A stretch of DNA of 38,906 nucleotides. Source: Oscillospiraceae bacterium. Its GTDB lineage: Bacteria; Bacillota; Clostridia; Oscillospirales; Oscillospiraceae. The stretch spans positions 1 through 38,906 of the forward strand of contig JAFXYD010000117.1 of assembly GCA_017541995.1 (NCBI GenBank), written 5' to 3'. The translations under genes and the position numbers were made by a program. Under the pieces are notes generated by a model. It was not told the origin of the DNA. It saw only the letters and a program-made list of their open reading frames with translations, and searched no databases. Positions 9,928 to 17,842 of the stretch are shown here, piece after piece. Within the stretch, counting starts at the first letter, position 1. Every line of letters starts with the position of its first letter.

Positions 9928-11334
9928 ATGAAAAAACGGAACTTTACCCGCTACCTCTGTCTGGCGCTGGCCCTGGTGATGTGTCTGCTGGTTCTGAGCG
10001 GCTGCACCGCCGCCGGCAGCACCCAGCCCACCGCCGAGGACGGCACCATCCTGCCGGTGGAGACCGAGCAGCTCTCCGGCGAAGTGAAACTGGGCCTGTT
10101 TGACTACGTCAAGCTGCCCTTCTCCTACCTGCTGCGCTGGCTCTACGACTTCACGGGCAACTACGGCGTCGCGCTGATCCTCTTCGCCGTCATCGTCAAG
10201 CTCCTGCTCTTCCCCACCTCCGCCCTGAGCAAGAAGGGCATGATGAAGATGTCCCGCCTGACCCCCAAGGTCAAGGCCCTGGAGCAGAAGTTCGGCGACG
10301 ACAAGGCCGGCTATCAGCAGGCGGTGAGCCAGCTCTACCGGGAGGAGGGCGCCACCGGCTGCAGCGGCTGTCTGTGGTCCCTGCTGCCCATGCTGCTGCT
10401 GATCCCCCTGTACTACATCATCCGCGAGCCCATCACCTGGCTCATGTTCCACGGCGACGTCAGCGCCAAGACCGTCGGCGAGATCCAGAACGTCTTCATC
10501 GCCGCCAAGAACGCCGCCGCCGAGGGCACGGCCCTCAAGAGCCTCAACATCACCGGCTTCTACTGGCAGATGGAGGCCCTGCCCTTCATCGGCGAGGTGA
10601 AGGACCAGCTGGCCGCCCTGAATCTGCCCGTGGCCATCGAGGCCATGAACACCCGCCTGCTGGGGGTGGAGCTGGCCACCGTTCCCCATCTGATGTTCTG
10701 GAAGTACTTCGACATCCACGGAGTCTGGAACTCCATCGGTCAGTTCCTGCTGCCCCTGCTCTCCGGCGGCGTCAACATGCTCTCCATGTGGCTCAGCCAG
10801 AGGATGAACAACAAGGTCATCGTCAACGAGAAGGGCGAGCAGGACGCCGAAATGGCCAAGAGCTCCAACCAGAACAACATGGCCATGATGTGGATGATGC
10901 CCCTCTTCTCCGTCTACATCGGCTTCGTCGCCCCCGCGGGCCTGTCCCTGTACTGGTTCCTGCAGGGCCTTCTGGGCACGGTGCAGGACGTGATTCTAAC
11001 CAAGCACTACAAGAAGGTCTATGACGCCGAGGACGCCGTCAAGCAGGCCAAGGCCGCCCAGGAGGCCGCCATCGAGGCCGAGCGGGAGCGGGTCCGGGCC
11101 CTGCGCCGGGCTGAGAACCCCGACGGCATGGTGGGCAGCGCCAGCAAGAAGAAGCTCCAGCAGCGCGAAAAGAACGAGCAGGCCGCCAAGGAGGCCGCCT
11201 ATCAGGCCACCCACGCCAGCCAGGCGGAGCGGGAGGCGGAGCTGGAGGCCCAGGCCCAAAAGCTGGAGGGAGACCGGCCCTACCGCCGGGGCAGAAACTA
11301 CGATCCCAACCGGTACAAGAATAACAAGGAGTAA
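9928..11334 (+). CDS. yidC: Membrane protein insertase YidC/Oxa1 (SpoIIIJ type)
   Basis: A 468-residue insertase that places proteins in the cytoplasmic membrane, alone or with SecYEG. ATG at 9928 follows TTGGAGAA; the upstream TTG at 9907 is not preferred. A lipoprotein signal (residues 1-25, LVLSGC) makes C26 the lipidated cysteine, as in Gram-positive YidC. The Oxa1 core has the first conserved segment near residues 60-95 followed by a basic cytoplasmic helical hairpin (LSKKGMMKMSRLTPKVKALEQKF in outline), then further membrane segments near 150-168, 270-290, 322-340 and 342-360. The loop after the second core segment (about 172-265) is long for the family. The last 100 residues are a charged, coiled tail ending in a basic patch (RRGRNYDPNRYKNN), which may bind ribosomes or RNA. 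Jag follows two bases after the stop. Confidence 0.95.
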   Translation: MKKRNFTRYLCLALALVMCLLVLSGCTAAGSTQPTAEDGTILPVETEQLSGEVKLGLFDYVKLPFSYLLRWLYDFTGNYGVALILFAVIVKLLLFPTSALSKKGMMKMSRLTPKVKALEQKFGDDKAGYQQAVSQLYREEGATGCSGCLWSLLPMLLLIPLYYIIREPITWLMFHGDVSAKTVGEIQNVFIAAKNAAAEGTALKSLNITGFYWQMEALPFIGEVKDQLAALNLPVAIEAMNTRLLGVELATVPHLMFWKYFDIHGVWNSIGQFLLPLLSGGVNMLSMWLSQRMNNKVIVNEKGEQDAEMAKSSNQNNMAMMWMMPLFSVYIGFVAPAGLSLYWFLQGLLGTVQDVILTKHYKKVYDAEDAVKQAKAAQEAAIEAERERVRALRRAENPDGMVGSASKKKLQQREKNEQAAKEAAYQATHASQAEREAELEAQAQKLEGDRPYRRGRNYDPNRYKNNKE

Positions 11335-11336
11335 TT

Positions 11337-12257
11337 ATGGAGAAATATATCATCACCACCGGTAAGAGCATCGACCTGGCCATCCAGGCTGCCCTCACCG
11401 AGCTGAATATGGACCGGGACGCCGTCTCCGTGGAGGTCCTGGAGAACGCCAGATCCGGTTTCCTGGGCATCGGCGCCTGCCCCGCCAAGGTCAAGGTGAG
11501 CTACGAGGTCCCCGACCCCAAGCCCGCGGAGCCCGCCCCCGCCCTGTCCGCCGCCTCCCGCAAGCCCAGGAAGCAGGCCCCCAAGCTGGAGAAGCCCCTG
11601 GAGATGCCCAAGCCTCCCGTTCTGCCCAGCCTGCCCAAGACCGAGGCGCCCAAGCTTGCCCCCAAGCTGGAGAAGCCCGAGAAGCCCGAGAAGCCCGAGA
11701 AGCCCGTCAAGGCCGAGCAGCCCCGGAAGCAGGCCCCCCGCAGGGAGGCCCCCAAGGCGGAGAAGCCCCAGGCTGAGCCCAGAGAATTCGCTCCCGTGGA
11801 GCCCGGCTCCCAGGAGGAGCGGGTGGAGCGCTTCCTCAAGGGCCTGCTCGAGCGCATGGACTCCAACGCCGTGCCCCACGCCTTCCGCAAGGACGCCGAG
11901 ACCATCGGCGTGGAGCTGGTGGGCGAGGATCTGGGCGCCCTCATCGGCCGCCGGGGCGAGACCCTGGACGCCATCCAGCATCTGGCCAACTATGCCCTGA
12001 ACCACGACGCCTCCAAGCGCACCCGGGTCACCGTGGACGCCGAGAACTACCGCGGCAAGCGGGAGGAGTCCCTGCGCCATCTGGCCCGGAAAATGGCCGC
12101 CAAGGTGGTCAAGTACCGCAAGAACATGACCCTGGAGCCCATGAACGCCTACGAGCGCCACGTGATCCACGCCACCCTGCAGGACGTGCCCAACGTCACC
12201 ACCTATTCCACCGGCACCGAGCCCAATCGCCGGGTGGTTATCGCTTACGAGAAATAA
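11337..12257 (+). CDS. jag: RNA-binding protein Jag/KhpB (EloR)
   Basis: A 306-residue RNA-binding regulator; in streptococci and Bacillus, KhpB/EloR with KhpA influences cell elongation. ATG at 11337 is two bases after yidC, with AAGGAG inside the end of yidC. Domains: Jag N-terminal domain (1-55), a low-complexity Lys/Pro/Glu/Ala linker (about 56-160), a KH domain (about 165-235) with GRRG at about 203-206 followed by ETLDAIQHLANY, and an R3H domain (about 246-304) with the R-x3-H signature in YERHVIH. The linker contains four tandem 9-base repeats encoding EKP (about 11669-11706), a region prone to length change. The link with rodA (30453-31607), also an elongation gene, is only thematic. 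Confidence 0.94.
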   Translation: MEKYIITTGKSIDLAIQAALTELNMDRDAVSVEVLENARSGFLGIGACPAKVKVSYEVPDPKPAEPAPALSAASRKPRKQAPKLEKPLEMPKPPVLPSLPKTEAPKLAPKLEKPEKPEKPEKPVKAEQPRKQAPRREAPKAEKPQAEPREFAPVEPGSQEERVERFLKGLLERMDSNAVPHAFRKDAETIGVELVGEDLGALIGRRGETLDAIQHLANYALNHDASKRTRVTVDAENYRGKREESLRHLARKMAAKVVKYRKNMTLEPMNAYERHVIHATLQDVPNVTTYSTGTEPNRRVVIAYEK

Positions 12258-12278
12258 AGAACCGGAGGTATGTCATAG

Positions 12279-14675
12279 ATGACAAAAACCGAAGCCATTG
12301 AACTGTTAAACAATGCGTGTATGCGGCTGTTTGGCTGCAATATGACCGAAGCCACCGACAAGCAGGCCTATAAGGCCCTGTGCACCGTGGTCCGCAACGG
12401 CATGTACGACCGCCGCCGCGCCTTCAAGAAGAGCTATCAGGCCGAGGGCCGCAAGCAGGTGTTCTATATGTCCATGGAGTTCCTGGTGGGCACCAGCCTG
12501 CGGAACAACCTCTTCAACCTGGGGATGGAGCAGACCTTTACCGACGCGCTGAAGGACCTGGACATCGACATCCAGGAGCTCTACGCCCTGGATCCCGACG
12601 CCGGCCTGGGCAACGGCGGCCTGGGCCGTCTGGCCTCCTGCTACCTGGACTCCCTCACCGGCCTGGGCTATCCCGCCACGGGCTATTCCATCCGCTACGA
12701 GTTCGGCATCTTCAAGCAGCAGATCGTGGACGGCTGGCAGATGGAGCTGCCCGACAACTGGCTCCAGATGGGCGACGTCTGGCTGGTGCCCAAGGAGGAC
12801 GACGCCGTGGAGGTCCGCTTCGGCGGCGAGGTCCACGAGTGGTATGACAACGGCAAGTTCAAGGTGGCCCAGCACGGCTACTCCACCGTCATGGCCGTGC
12901 CCTACAATTTCTATATCTCCGGCTACAATACCGACGCGGTGAACAAGCTGGTGCTCTGGTCCGCCAAGCTGCCCCAGAGCTTCGATATGGCGGCCTTCTC
13001 CCGGGGCGACTACATGCGGGCCCTGGAGCAGAACACCATGGCCGAGACCATCTCCAAGGTGCTCTACCCCGCCGACGACCACATCCAGGGCAAGCGCCTG
13101 CGGCTGAAGCAGCAGTACCTGCTGGTCTCCGCCTCTCTGCAGACCATCCTGCGCAGCCACGTCAAGCGCTACGGCAGCCTGCGCACCCTGCCCGACAAGG
13201 TGGCCATCCACATCAACGACACCCATCCCGCCCTCTGCGTGCCGGAGCTGATGCGTCTGCTGATGGACGAGTACGACTTCGACTGGGACGACGCCTGGGA
13301 CATCGCCACCCGCACCCTGAGCTACACCAACCACACCGTCATGAGCGAGGCCCTGGAGCGCTGGAGCGTGGAGCTCTACAAGGAGCAGCTGCCCCGGATC
13401 TACTCCATCACCGCCGAGATCAACCGCCGCCTGCTGGAGCAGCTGCGGGCCTTCTACGGCAACGACGAGGGCAAGCTCAACTGGATGGCGGTCATCGCCG
13501 GGGGCGAGGTGCGGATGCACAACCTCTGCCTGGCCTGCTGCCACAAGATCAACGGCGTCTCCGCCCTGCACACGGAGATTCTGAAGAATACCATCTTCCA
13601 CGACTACTACGAGTACGAGCCCGAGCGCTTCCTGAACGTCACCAACGGCATCGCCTACCGGCGCTGGCTCTGCCAGTCCAATCCCAAGCTCTGCACCCTG
13701 CTGCATGAGCTCATCGGCGACGGCTTCATGAAGGACGCCAACGAGCTGGAGAAGCTCATGCGCTACGCCGACGACAAGACCGTCCTGGAGCGCCTGGCCG
13801 CCATCAAGCGGGACAACAAGGTGCGCCTGGCCAGGTATATCGCCCGGGCCAACGGCGTCAAGGTGGACCCGGACTCCATGTTCGACGTCCAGGTCAAGCG
13901 CCTGCACGAGTACAAGCGGCAGATGCTGAACGTGCTGCACATCCTCTACCGCTACAACCAGATCAAGGACAACCCCACCGCTCCCTGGCAGCCCAAGACC
14001 TATATCTTCGGCGCCAAGGCCAGCGCGGGCTATATCCGGGCCAAGCAGATCATCAGCCTCATTGTGGCGGTGTCCAACATGGTCAACAGCGACCCCGACG
14101 TGCGGGATAAGCTGAAGGTGGTCTTCATCGAGGACTACCGGGTCTCCCTGGCGGAGATCATCATGCCCGCCGCGGAGCTCTCCGAGCAGATCTCCATCGC
14201 CGGCAAGGAGGCCTCCGGCACCGGCAACATGAAGTTCATGATCAACGGCGCCGTCACCATCGGCACCCTGGACGGGGCCAACGTGGAGATCCACCAGCAG
14301 GTGGGGGACGAGAACATGTTCCTCTTCGGCATGAAGACCCCCGAGGTGGAGGAGCTGTGGAAGCGGGGCTACAACCCCAACAATTACGTGGACGCCGATC
14401 TGCGCCGGGTGCTGGATATGCTCACCTCCGGCGTGCTGGGCCAGCGCTTTGACGACATTGTGGCCAGCCTCACCACCAACCGCTTCGGCGTGGCCGACGC
14501 CTATATGACCCTGGCGGACTTCCGGGACTACGCCCGGGCCCAGCGGGAGGCCGACAAGGCCTATGCCGACAAGCTGCGCTTCAACCGCATGAGCCTGGTG
14601 AACATCGCGGGCTCCGGCATCTTCTCCGCCGACCGCTCCGTCACCGAGTACGCCAAGAATATTTGGGATCTTTGA
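12279..14675 (+). CDS. glgP: Glycogen/maltodextrin phosphorylase
   Basis: A 798-residue GT35 phosphorylase that releases glucose-1-phosphate from alpha-1,4-glucans in the cytoplasm, with pyridoxal phosphate as cofactor. ATG at 12279 follows CCGGAGG. Full family length. K652 in GTGNMKF is the expected pyridoxal phosphate lysine; EASGTGNMKFMINGAVTIGT and LDGANVEI are canonical, as are GLGNGGLGRLA near residue 110 and HINDTHPAL near 310. The gene begins 21 bases after jag with no promoter or terminator between, so it is probably read through from the rpmH cluster. The normal neighbours of jag (mnmE, mnmG) are missing. A terminator-like hairpin follows. Confidence 0.96.
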   Translation: MTKTEAIELLNNACMRLFGCNMTEATDKQAYKALCTVVRNGMYDRRRAFKKSYQAEGRKQVFYMSMEFLVGTSLRNNLFNLGMEQTFTDALKDLDIDIQELYALDPDAGLGNGGLGRLASCYLDSLTGLGYPATGYSIRYEFGIFKQQIVDGWQMELPDNWLQMGDVWLVPKEDDAVEVRFGGEVHEWYDNGKFKVAQHGYSTVMAVPYNFYISGYNTDAVNKLVLWSAKLPQSFDMAAFSRGDYMRALEQNTMAETISKVLYPADDHIQGKRLRLKQQYLLVSASLQTILRSHVKRYGSLRTLPDKVAIHINDTHPALCVPELMRLLMDEYDFDWDDAWDIATRTLSYTNHTVMSEALERWSVELYKEQLPRIYSITAEINRRLLEQLRAFYGNDEGKLNWMAVIAGGEVRMHNLCLACCHKINGVSALHTEILKNTIFHDYYEYEPERFLNVTNGIAYRRWLCQSNPKLCTLLHELIGDGFMKDANELEKLMRYADDKTVLERLAAIKRDNKVRLARYIARANGVKVDPDSMFDVQVKRLHEYKRQMLNVLHILYRYNQIKDNPTAPWQPKTYIFGAKASAGYIRAKQIISLIVAVSNMVNSDPDVRDKLKVVFIEDYRVSLAEIIMPAAELSEQISIAGKEASGTGNMKFMINGAVTIGTLDGANVEIHQQVGDENMFLFGMKTPEVEELWKRGYNPNNYVDADLRRVLDMLTSGVLGQRFDDIVASLTTNRFGVADAYMTLADFRDYARAQREADKAYADKLRFNRMSLVNIAGSGIFSADRSVTEYAKNIWDL

Positions 14676-14684
14676 TCCAAAAGC

Positions 14685-14712
14685 AGGGGCGAACCGTGCG
14701 TTCGCCCCTTTT
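14685..14712 (+). terminator. Terminator or attenuator between glgP and the GH13 gene
   Basis: AGGGGCGAAC (14685-14694) and GTTCGCCCCT (14700-14709) form a perfect 10-bp stem with loop CGTGC and a short T-run. The GH13 ribosome site GAGGA lies only five bases further on, so leaky termination would set the ratio of the two enzymes. Confidence 0.8.
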
Positions 14713-14726
14713 CCTGAGGAGTGCCT

Positions 14727-16565
14727 ATGCGTATCCTATACGACAGCCGCGATCCGGAATACAAGAATCCCTTCGGCGTGCTCACCGAGGGGCAGAGCTG
14801 CAGCCTCCGGGTAAAGATCCCCAAGGAGCTGGAGACCCGCTTCGTCCAGCTGGTGCTGGAGCGGGAGGGAAATCCCGCCCTGGAATACCCCTTCTCCTGG
14901 GCCGGAGGCGACGCGGACTACGATATTTTCAAGTGCGATTTCGCCCCCAGCGCCAAGGGCCTGTATTTCTACTGGTTCCGCATCACCGCCAAGACCGGCC
15001 CCTTCCGCCTCTTCAAGCAGGGCAGCGGCACCAATATGGAGGAGGGAGAGCGCTGGCAGCTCAGCGTCATCCCCCCGGACTTCACCGTGCCCGAGAGCTG
15101 GCGGGGCCGGGTCATGTACCAGATCTTCCCGGACCGCTTCGCCCGCTCCGGCAGCGTGGATCTGACGGGGAAGCTGGAGCCCTATATCCTCCGGGAGGAC
15201 TGGGGCGGCCAGCCGGAATACCGCCCCGATCCCGCCACCGGGGAGATCCTCTGCAACGACTTCTTCGGGGGCAACTTCCGGGGCATCCGGGAGAAGCTGC
15301 CCTATCTCCACAGCCTGGGGGTGGGGATCCTCTATCTGAATCCCATCTCCATGGCCTTCTCCAACCACCGCTACGACACCGCGGACTACAAGCGCCCCGA
15401 CCCCATGCTGGGCACGGAGGAGGACTTCCGGGCCCTCTGCGAGGCCGCCCACCGGCTGGATATGAAGGTGATCCTGGACGGGGTCTACTCCCACACCGGG
15501 GCCAACTCCGTCTATTTTGACCGCAACGGCGTCTTCGGCAACGGGGCCGTCTCCCGGGGCAAGGACTCCCCCTACTACAGCTGGTACAGCTTCCGGCGCT
15601 TCCCGGACAAGTACGACTCCTGGTGGGGCTTTGCCACCCTGCCCAACGTCAACGAGCTGGACGAGGGATTCCTGGACTATATCATCCGGGACGAGGACTC
15701 CGTCATCGCCCACTGGCTGCGGCTGGGGGCCGACGGCTTCCGGCTGGACGTGGCCGACGAGCTGCCCGACGAGTTCATCCGCCGCTTCAAGGGCCGCCTG
15801 CGGCTGCTGAAGCCCGACGCCCTGCTGCTGGGGGAGGTCTGGGAGGACGCCTCCAACAAGTCCGCCTACTCCGTCCGCCGCCGCTACTTCATCGACGGCG
15901 AGCTGGACAGCGTCATGAACTACCCCTGGCGCTCCGCCATCCTGGCCTTTCTGCGGGCCCAGGACGACGGCACGGCCCTGGGGGAGCAGATCATGACCAT
16001 TGCCGAGAACTATCCCCCCCAGGTGCTCCAGGTGCTGATGAATTCCCTCAGCACCCACGATACCCCCCGGGTCCTCACCACCCTCATCGGGGACTTCCAG
16101 GGGGACCGGGAGTACCAGGCCAGGGTGCGGCTGAGCTGGGAGCAGCGGGAGTTCGCCTTCGAGCGCCTGCGGATGGCGGCCTTTTTGCAGTACGCCCTGC
16201 CGGGCTGCCCCTGCCTCTACTACGGCGACGAGGCGGGCATGGAGGGCTGCAAGGATCCCTTCAACCGGGGCTGCTTCCCCTGGGGCCATGAGGACCGACG
16301 CTTCGTGGAGTTCTTCCGGGCCCTGGGCCAGCTGAAGAACAACACCCCCGCCCTGCGGGAGGGGACCGTCCGGGTCACGGCGGCGGGGGGCGGCAAGATC
16401 GCCTTCCTCCGCAGCAGCCCGGCCCAGACCGTCCTGTGCTGCGTCAACCGCACCGGAGAGCCCTTCCGCCTCCGGGCCCGCCACAGCCTCATGTCCCAGG
16501 AGAGCTACCGGGACGGGGAGGACTTCGTGGTACACCCCGGCGGCTTTGGATGCTTCGAGCTGTGA
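14727..16565 (+). CDS. GH13 alpha-amylase family glycosidase (neopullulanase/maltogenic amylase-like)
   Basis: A 612-residue GH13 enzyme, likely cytoplasmic (no signal peptide), that cleaves alpha-1,4 (perhaps alpha-1,6) bonds in maltodextrins. ATG at 14727 is preferred to GTG at 14721 because of its spacing from GAGGA. Residues 1-125 form an N-terminal beta domain; the catalytic barrel begins at VMYQIFPDRFARSG. Conserved regions are all present: SNHRYDT, GFRLDVADE with nucleophile D341, LLGEVWED with acid/base E370, and STHDTPR with D445. The C-terminal beta domain ends at 612. Pairing with glgP suggests glycogen or maltodextrin breakdown in which GH13 opens or shortens branches that stop the phosphorylase. 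Exact specificity is not readable. Confidence 0.93.
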   Translation: MRILYDSRDPEYKNPFGVLTEGQSCSLRVKIPKELETRFVQLVLEREGNPALEYPFSWAGGDADYDIFKCDFAPSAKGLYFYWFRITAKTGPFRLFKQGSGTNMEEGERWQLSVIPPDFTVPESWRGRVMYQIFPDRFARSGSVDLTGKLEPYILREDWGGQPEYRPDPATGEILCNDFFGGNFRGIREKLPYLHSLGVGILYLNPISMAFSNHRYDTADYKRPDPMLGTEEDFRALCEAAHRLDMKVILDGVYSHTGANSVYFDRNGVFGNGAVSRGKDSPYYSWYSFRRFPDKYDSWWGFATLPNVNELDEGFLDYIIRDEDSVIAHWLRLGADGFRLDVADELPDEFIRRFKGRLRLLKPDALLLGEVWEDASNKSAYSVRRRYFIDGELDSVMNYPWRSAILAFLRAQDDGTALGEQIMTIAENYPPQVLQVLMNSLSTHDTPRVLTTLIGDFQGDREYQARVRLSWEQREFAFERLRMAAFLQYALPGCPCLYYGDEAGMEGCKDPFNRGCFPWGHEDRRFVEFFRALGQLKNNTPALREGTVRVTAAGGGKIAFLRSSPAQTVLCCVNRTGEPFRLRARHSLMSQESYRDGEDFVVHPGGFGCFEL

Positions 16566-16582
16566 TTGCATTTCGGCAGACA

Positions 16583-16747
16583 ATTGAAAGTTGAAAATTG
16601 AAAATTGAAAGTTGAGGAATCGTTCAAATTGCCATTTGAACGATGAAAATGAAGCGTGCAGCGTACAGTTTGCGTTCATTTCGTTTTGCAAATAGCAATT
16701 TGCAAAACACAATCATTTTCAATTATAAATTATCAATTTTCAATTCA
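16583..16747. repeat. A/T-rich AATTGAAA repeat with two hairpins
   Basis: After the GH13 stop, runs of AATTGAAAGTTGAAAATTG type are followed by two hairpins: CGTTCAAAT-TGCC-ATTTGAACG (16622-16643) and TTTTGCAAAT-AGCA-ATTTGCAAAA (16683-16706). A reverse-oriented AATTTTCAATT motif closes the element near 16740. Similar copies lie at 17538-17606 and 31961-32035. This is the whole content of the gap 16566-16764 apart from the promoter noted next. Confidence 0.82.
16699..16728 (+). promoter_or_regulatory. Candidate promoter of the zinc-finger gene within a repeat
   Basis: TTGCAA (16699-16704), an 18-base spacer and TATAAA (16723-16728) lie 36 bases upstream of the ATG at 16765. The -35 box is part of the repeat's second hairpin. 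Confidence 0.55.
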
Positions 16748-16764
16748 TAGAAGGGAGGTCCGCG

Positions 16765-17541
16765 ATGAAAAAAATAGGCCTCATTACTTTGCTCTCAGGG
16801 CTGGCGCTTACGCTTTTGTTTGTCCTGGTCCGCGGGACGGCCTGGTTCGCGGCGGAGTCCGCCCGGGGCATGTCGGACTTTGCCGAGCTGGTGGAGGCCG
16901 CCTTCCGGGCCGCCATTGTCACGGCGGTCTTCGGCCTCTTCCTCTTCCTGCTGGGCCTGCGGCCCACGGAGCGGGCCCCGGAGAACGACAGCCCGGCCCC
17001 CATGGTCCGCAGCTGGGTCTGCCCCGCCTGCGGCAACAGCAACAGCGAGACCGAGCTGCGCTGCACGGTCTGCGGCGCGCCTAAGGATCAGATCCGGGGG
17101 CCCAGCTGGCGCTGCCCCTTCTGCGGCGGGGAGAACCCGGAGTCGGCGGCGGACTGCCAAAGCTGCGGCGTGCCCCGGAACCGGCCCCTGCTGACCTGGA
17201 TCTGCGAGGGCTGCGGGGCGGAGAACCCCGAGACCGAGACCCGCTGCACCGCCTGCCAGCGCCGCCGCTTCCCGGCGGCCAACAGCTGGAGCTGTCCCGC
17301 CTGCGGCATCGCCAACGACGCCTCCGCCGAGCAGTGCAAGCTCTGCGGGGCCCGGCGCCGGAGCAGCGGCTGGACCTGCGCCTACTGCGGCCGGGAGAAC
17401 CGGGCCGAGCGCCGGGTCTGCGCGGGCTGCGGCCGCCCCAAGGGCCAGCCCAGCGCCGCCTGGCTCTGCCCCGTCTGCGGCACCCAGAACCGGGCCGACC
17501 GAAGCGTCTGCGTGGGCTGCGGCCAGCCCAGAGCAAATTGA
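16765..17541 (+). CDS. Membrane protein with six RanBP2-type zinc fingers
   Basis: A 258-residue protein. ATG at 16765 follows GGGAGG. Two membrane segments (about 3-22 and 47-65) are followed by a short linker and six fingers at 84-103, 115-134, 145-164, 175-194, 203-222 and 233-252. Every finger matches W-x-C-x2-C-x3-N-x6-C-x2-C exactly, the pattern of eukaryotic RanBP2-type fingers, with repeat spacing of 28-31 residues. All 24 cysteines, six tryptophans and six asparagines are in place. With a basic N-terminus (MKK) and arginines after segment two, the fingers should face the cytoplasm. In eukaryotes such fingers bind single-stranded RNA, ubiquitin or Ran; bacteria lack the last two. The function is therefore unknown; RNA or protein binding at the membrane is a guess. 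Ordinary zinc ribbons would lack the W and N. Confidence 0.88.
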   Translation: MKKIGLITLLSGLALTLLFVLVRGTAWFAAESARGMSDFAELVEAAFRAAIVTAVFGLFLFLLGLRPTERAPENDSPAPMVRSWVCPACGNSNSETELRCTVCGAPKDQIRGPSWRCPFCGGENPESAADCQSCGVPRNRPLLTWICEGCGAENPETETRCTACQRRRFPAANSWSCPACGIANDASAEQCKLCGARRRSSGWTCAYCGRENRAERRVCAGCGRPKGQPSAAWLCPVCGTQNRADRSVCVGCGQPRAN

Positions 17542-17606
17542 AAATTGAAAGTTGAAAATTGTGGTGTTTTCAAATTGCCATTTGAAAACATTGGAAATGG
17601 GGACGA
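17538..17606. repeat. A/T-rich repeat with GTTTTCAAAT hairpin
   Basis: AATTGAAAATTGAAAGTTG is followed by GTTTTCAAAT-TGCC-ATTTGAAAAC (arms of 10 bp). The copy begins at the stop codon of the zinc-finger gene. It is nearly identical to 31961-32035 and shares loop TGCC, with altered but still paired arms, with the 16622-16643 hairpin. Confidence 0.85.
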
Positions 17607-17639
17607 AGAAAAGGCAATTTCGGCGCCGGGAGGAACGAA

Positions 17640-17716
17640 TGTAGGGACAAGCCTTGCTTGTCCGCGCTTTCGATATGCTGAAGCCCATCGGCGGACGAGC
17701 AAGGCTCGTCCCTACA
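17640..17716. repeat. Inverted pair of GTAGGGAC hairpins (BIME-like)
   Basis: TGTAGGGACAAGCCTTGCTT (from 17640, arm to 17665) is matched by the inverted copy 17691-17716 ending GTCCCTACA. The 26-base arms differ at two places, both giving G-U pairs. Each arm also folds on itself (GGACAAGC/GCTTGTCC, GGACGAGC/GCTCGTCC). A separate GTAGGGGGCGGCGTCCCCG unit follows at 17752-17778. The gap 17542-17842 holds only these repeats and the ribosome site of the next gene. Confidence 0.85.
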
Positions 17717-17842
17717 ATCATAACCATGACGGAAACGGGACCTTCCCGCCCGTAGGGGGCGGCGTCCCCGACGCCCCGCGTGCCCCGCGGCGGGCGAATT
17801 GAAAATGATTGAAACATGCAAATTGATCTTTCGGGAGGCACC

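Noticed and set aside
11669-11706. EKP repeats in jag as a possible assembly error
   Set aside because: The repeats are in frame, the KH and R3H domains follow normally, and a low-complexity linker is common in Jag proteins.
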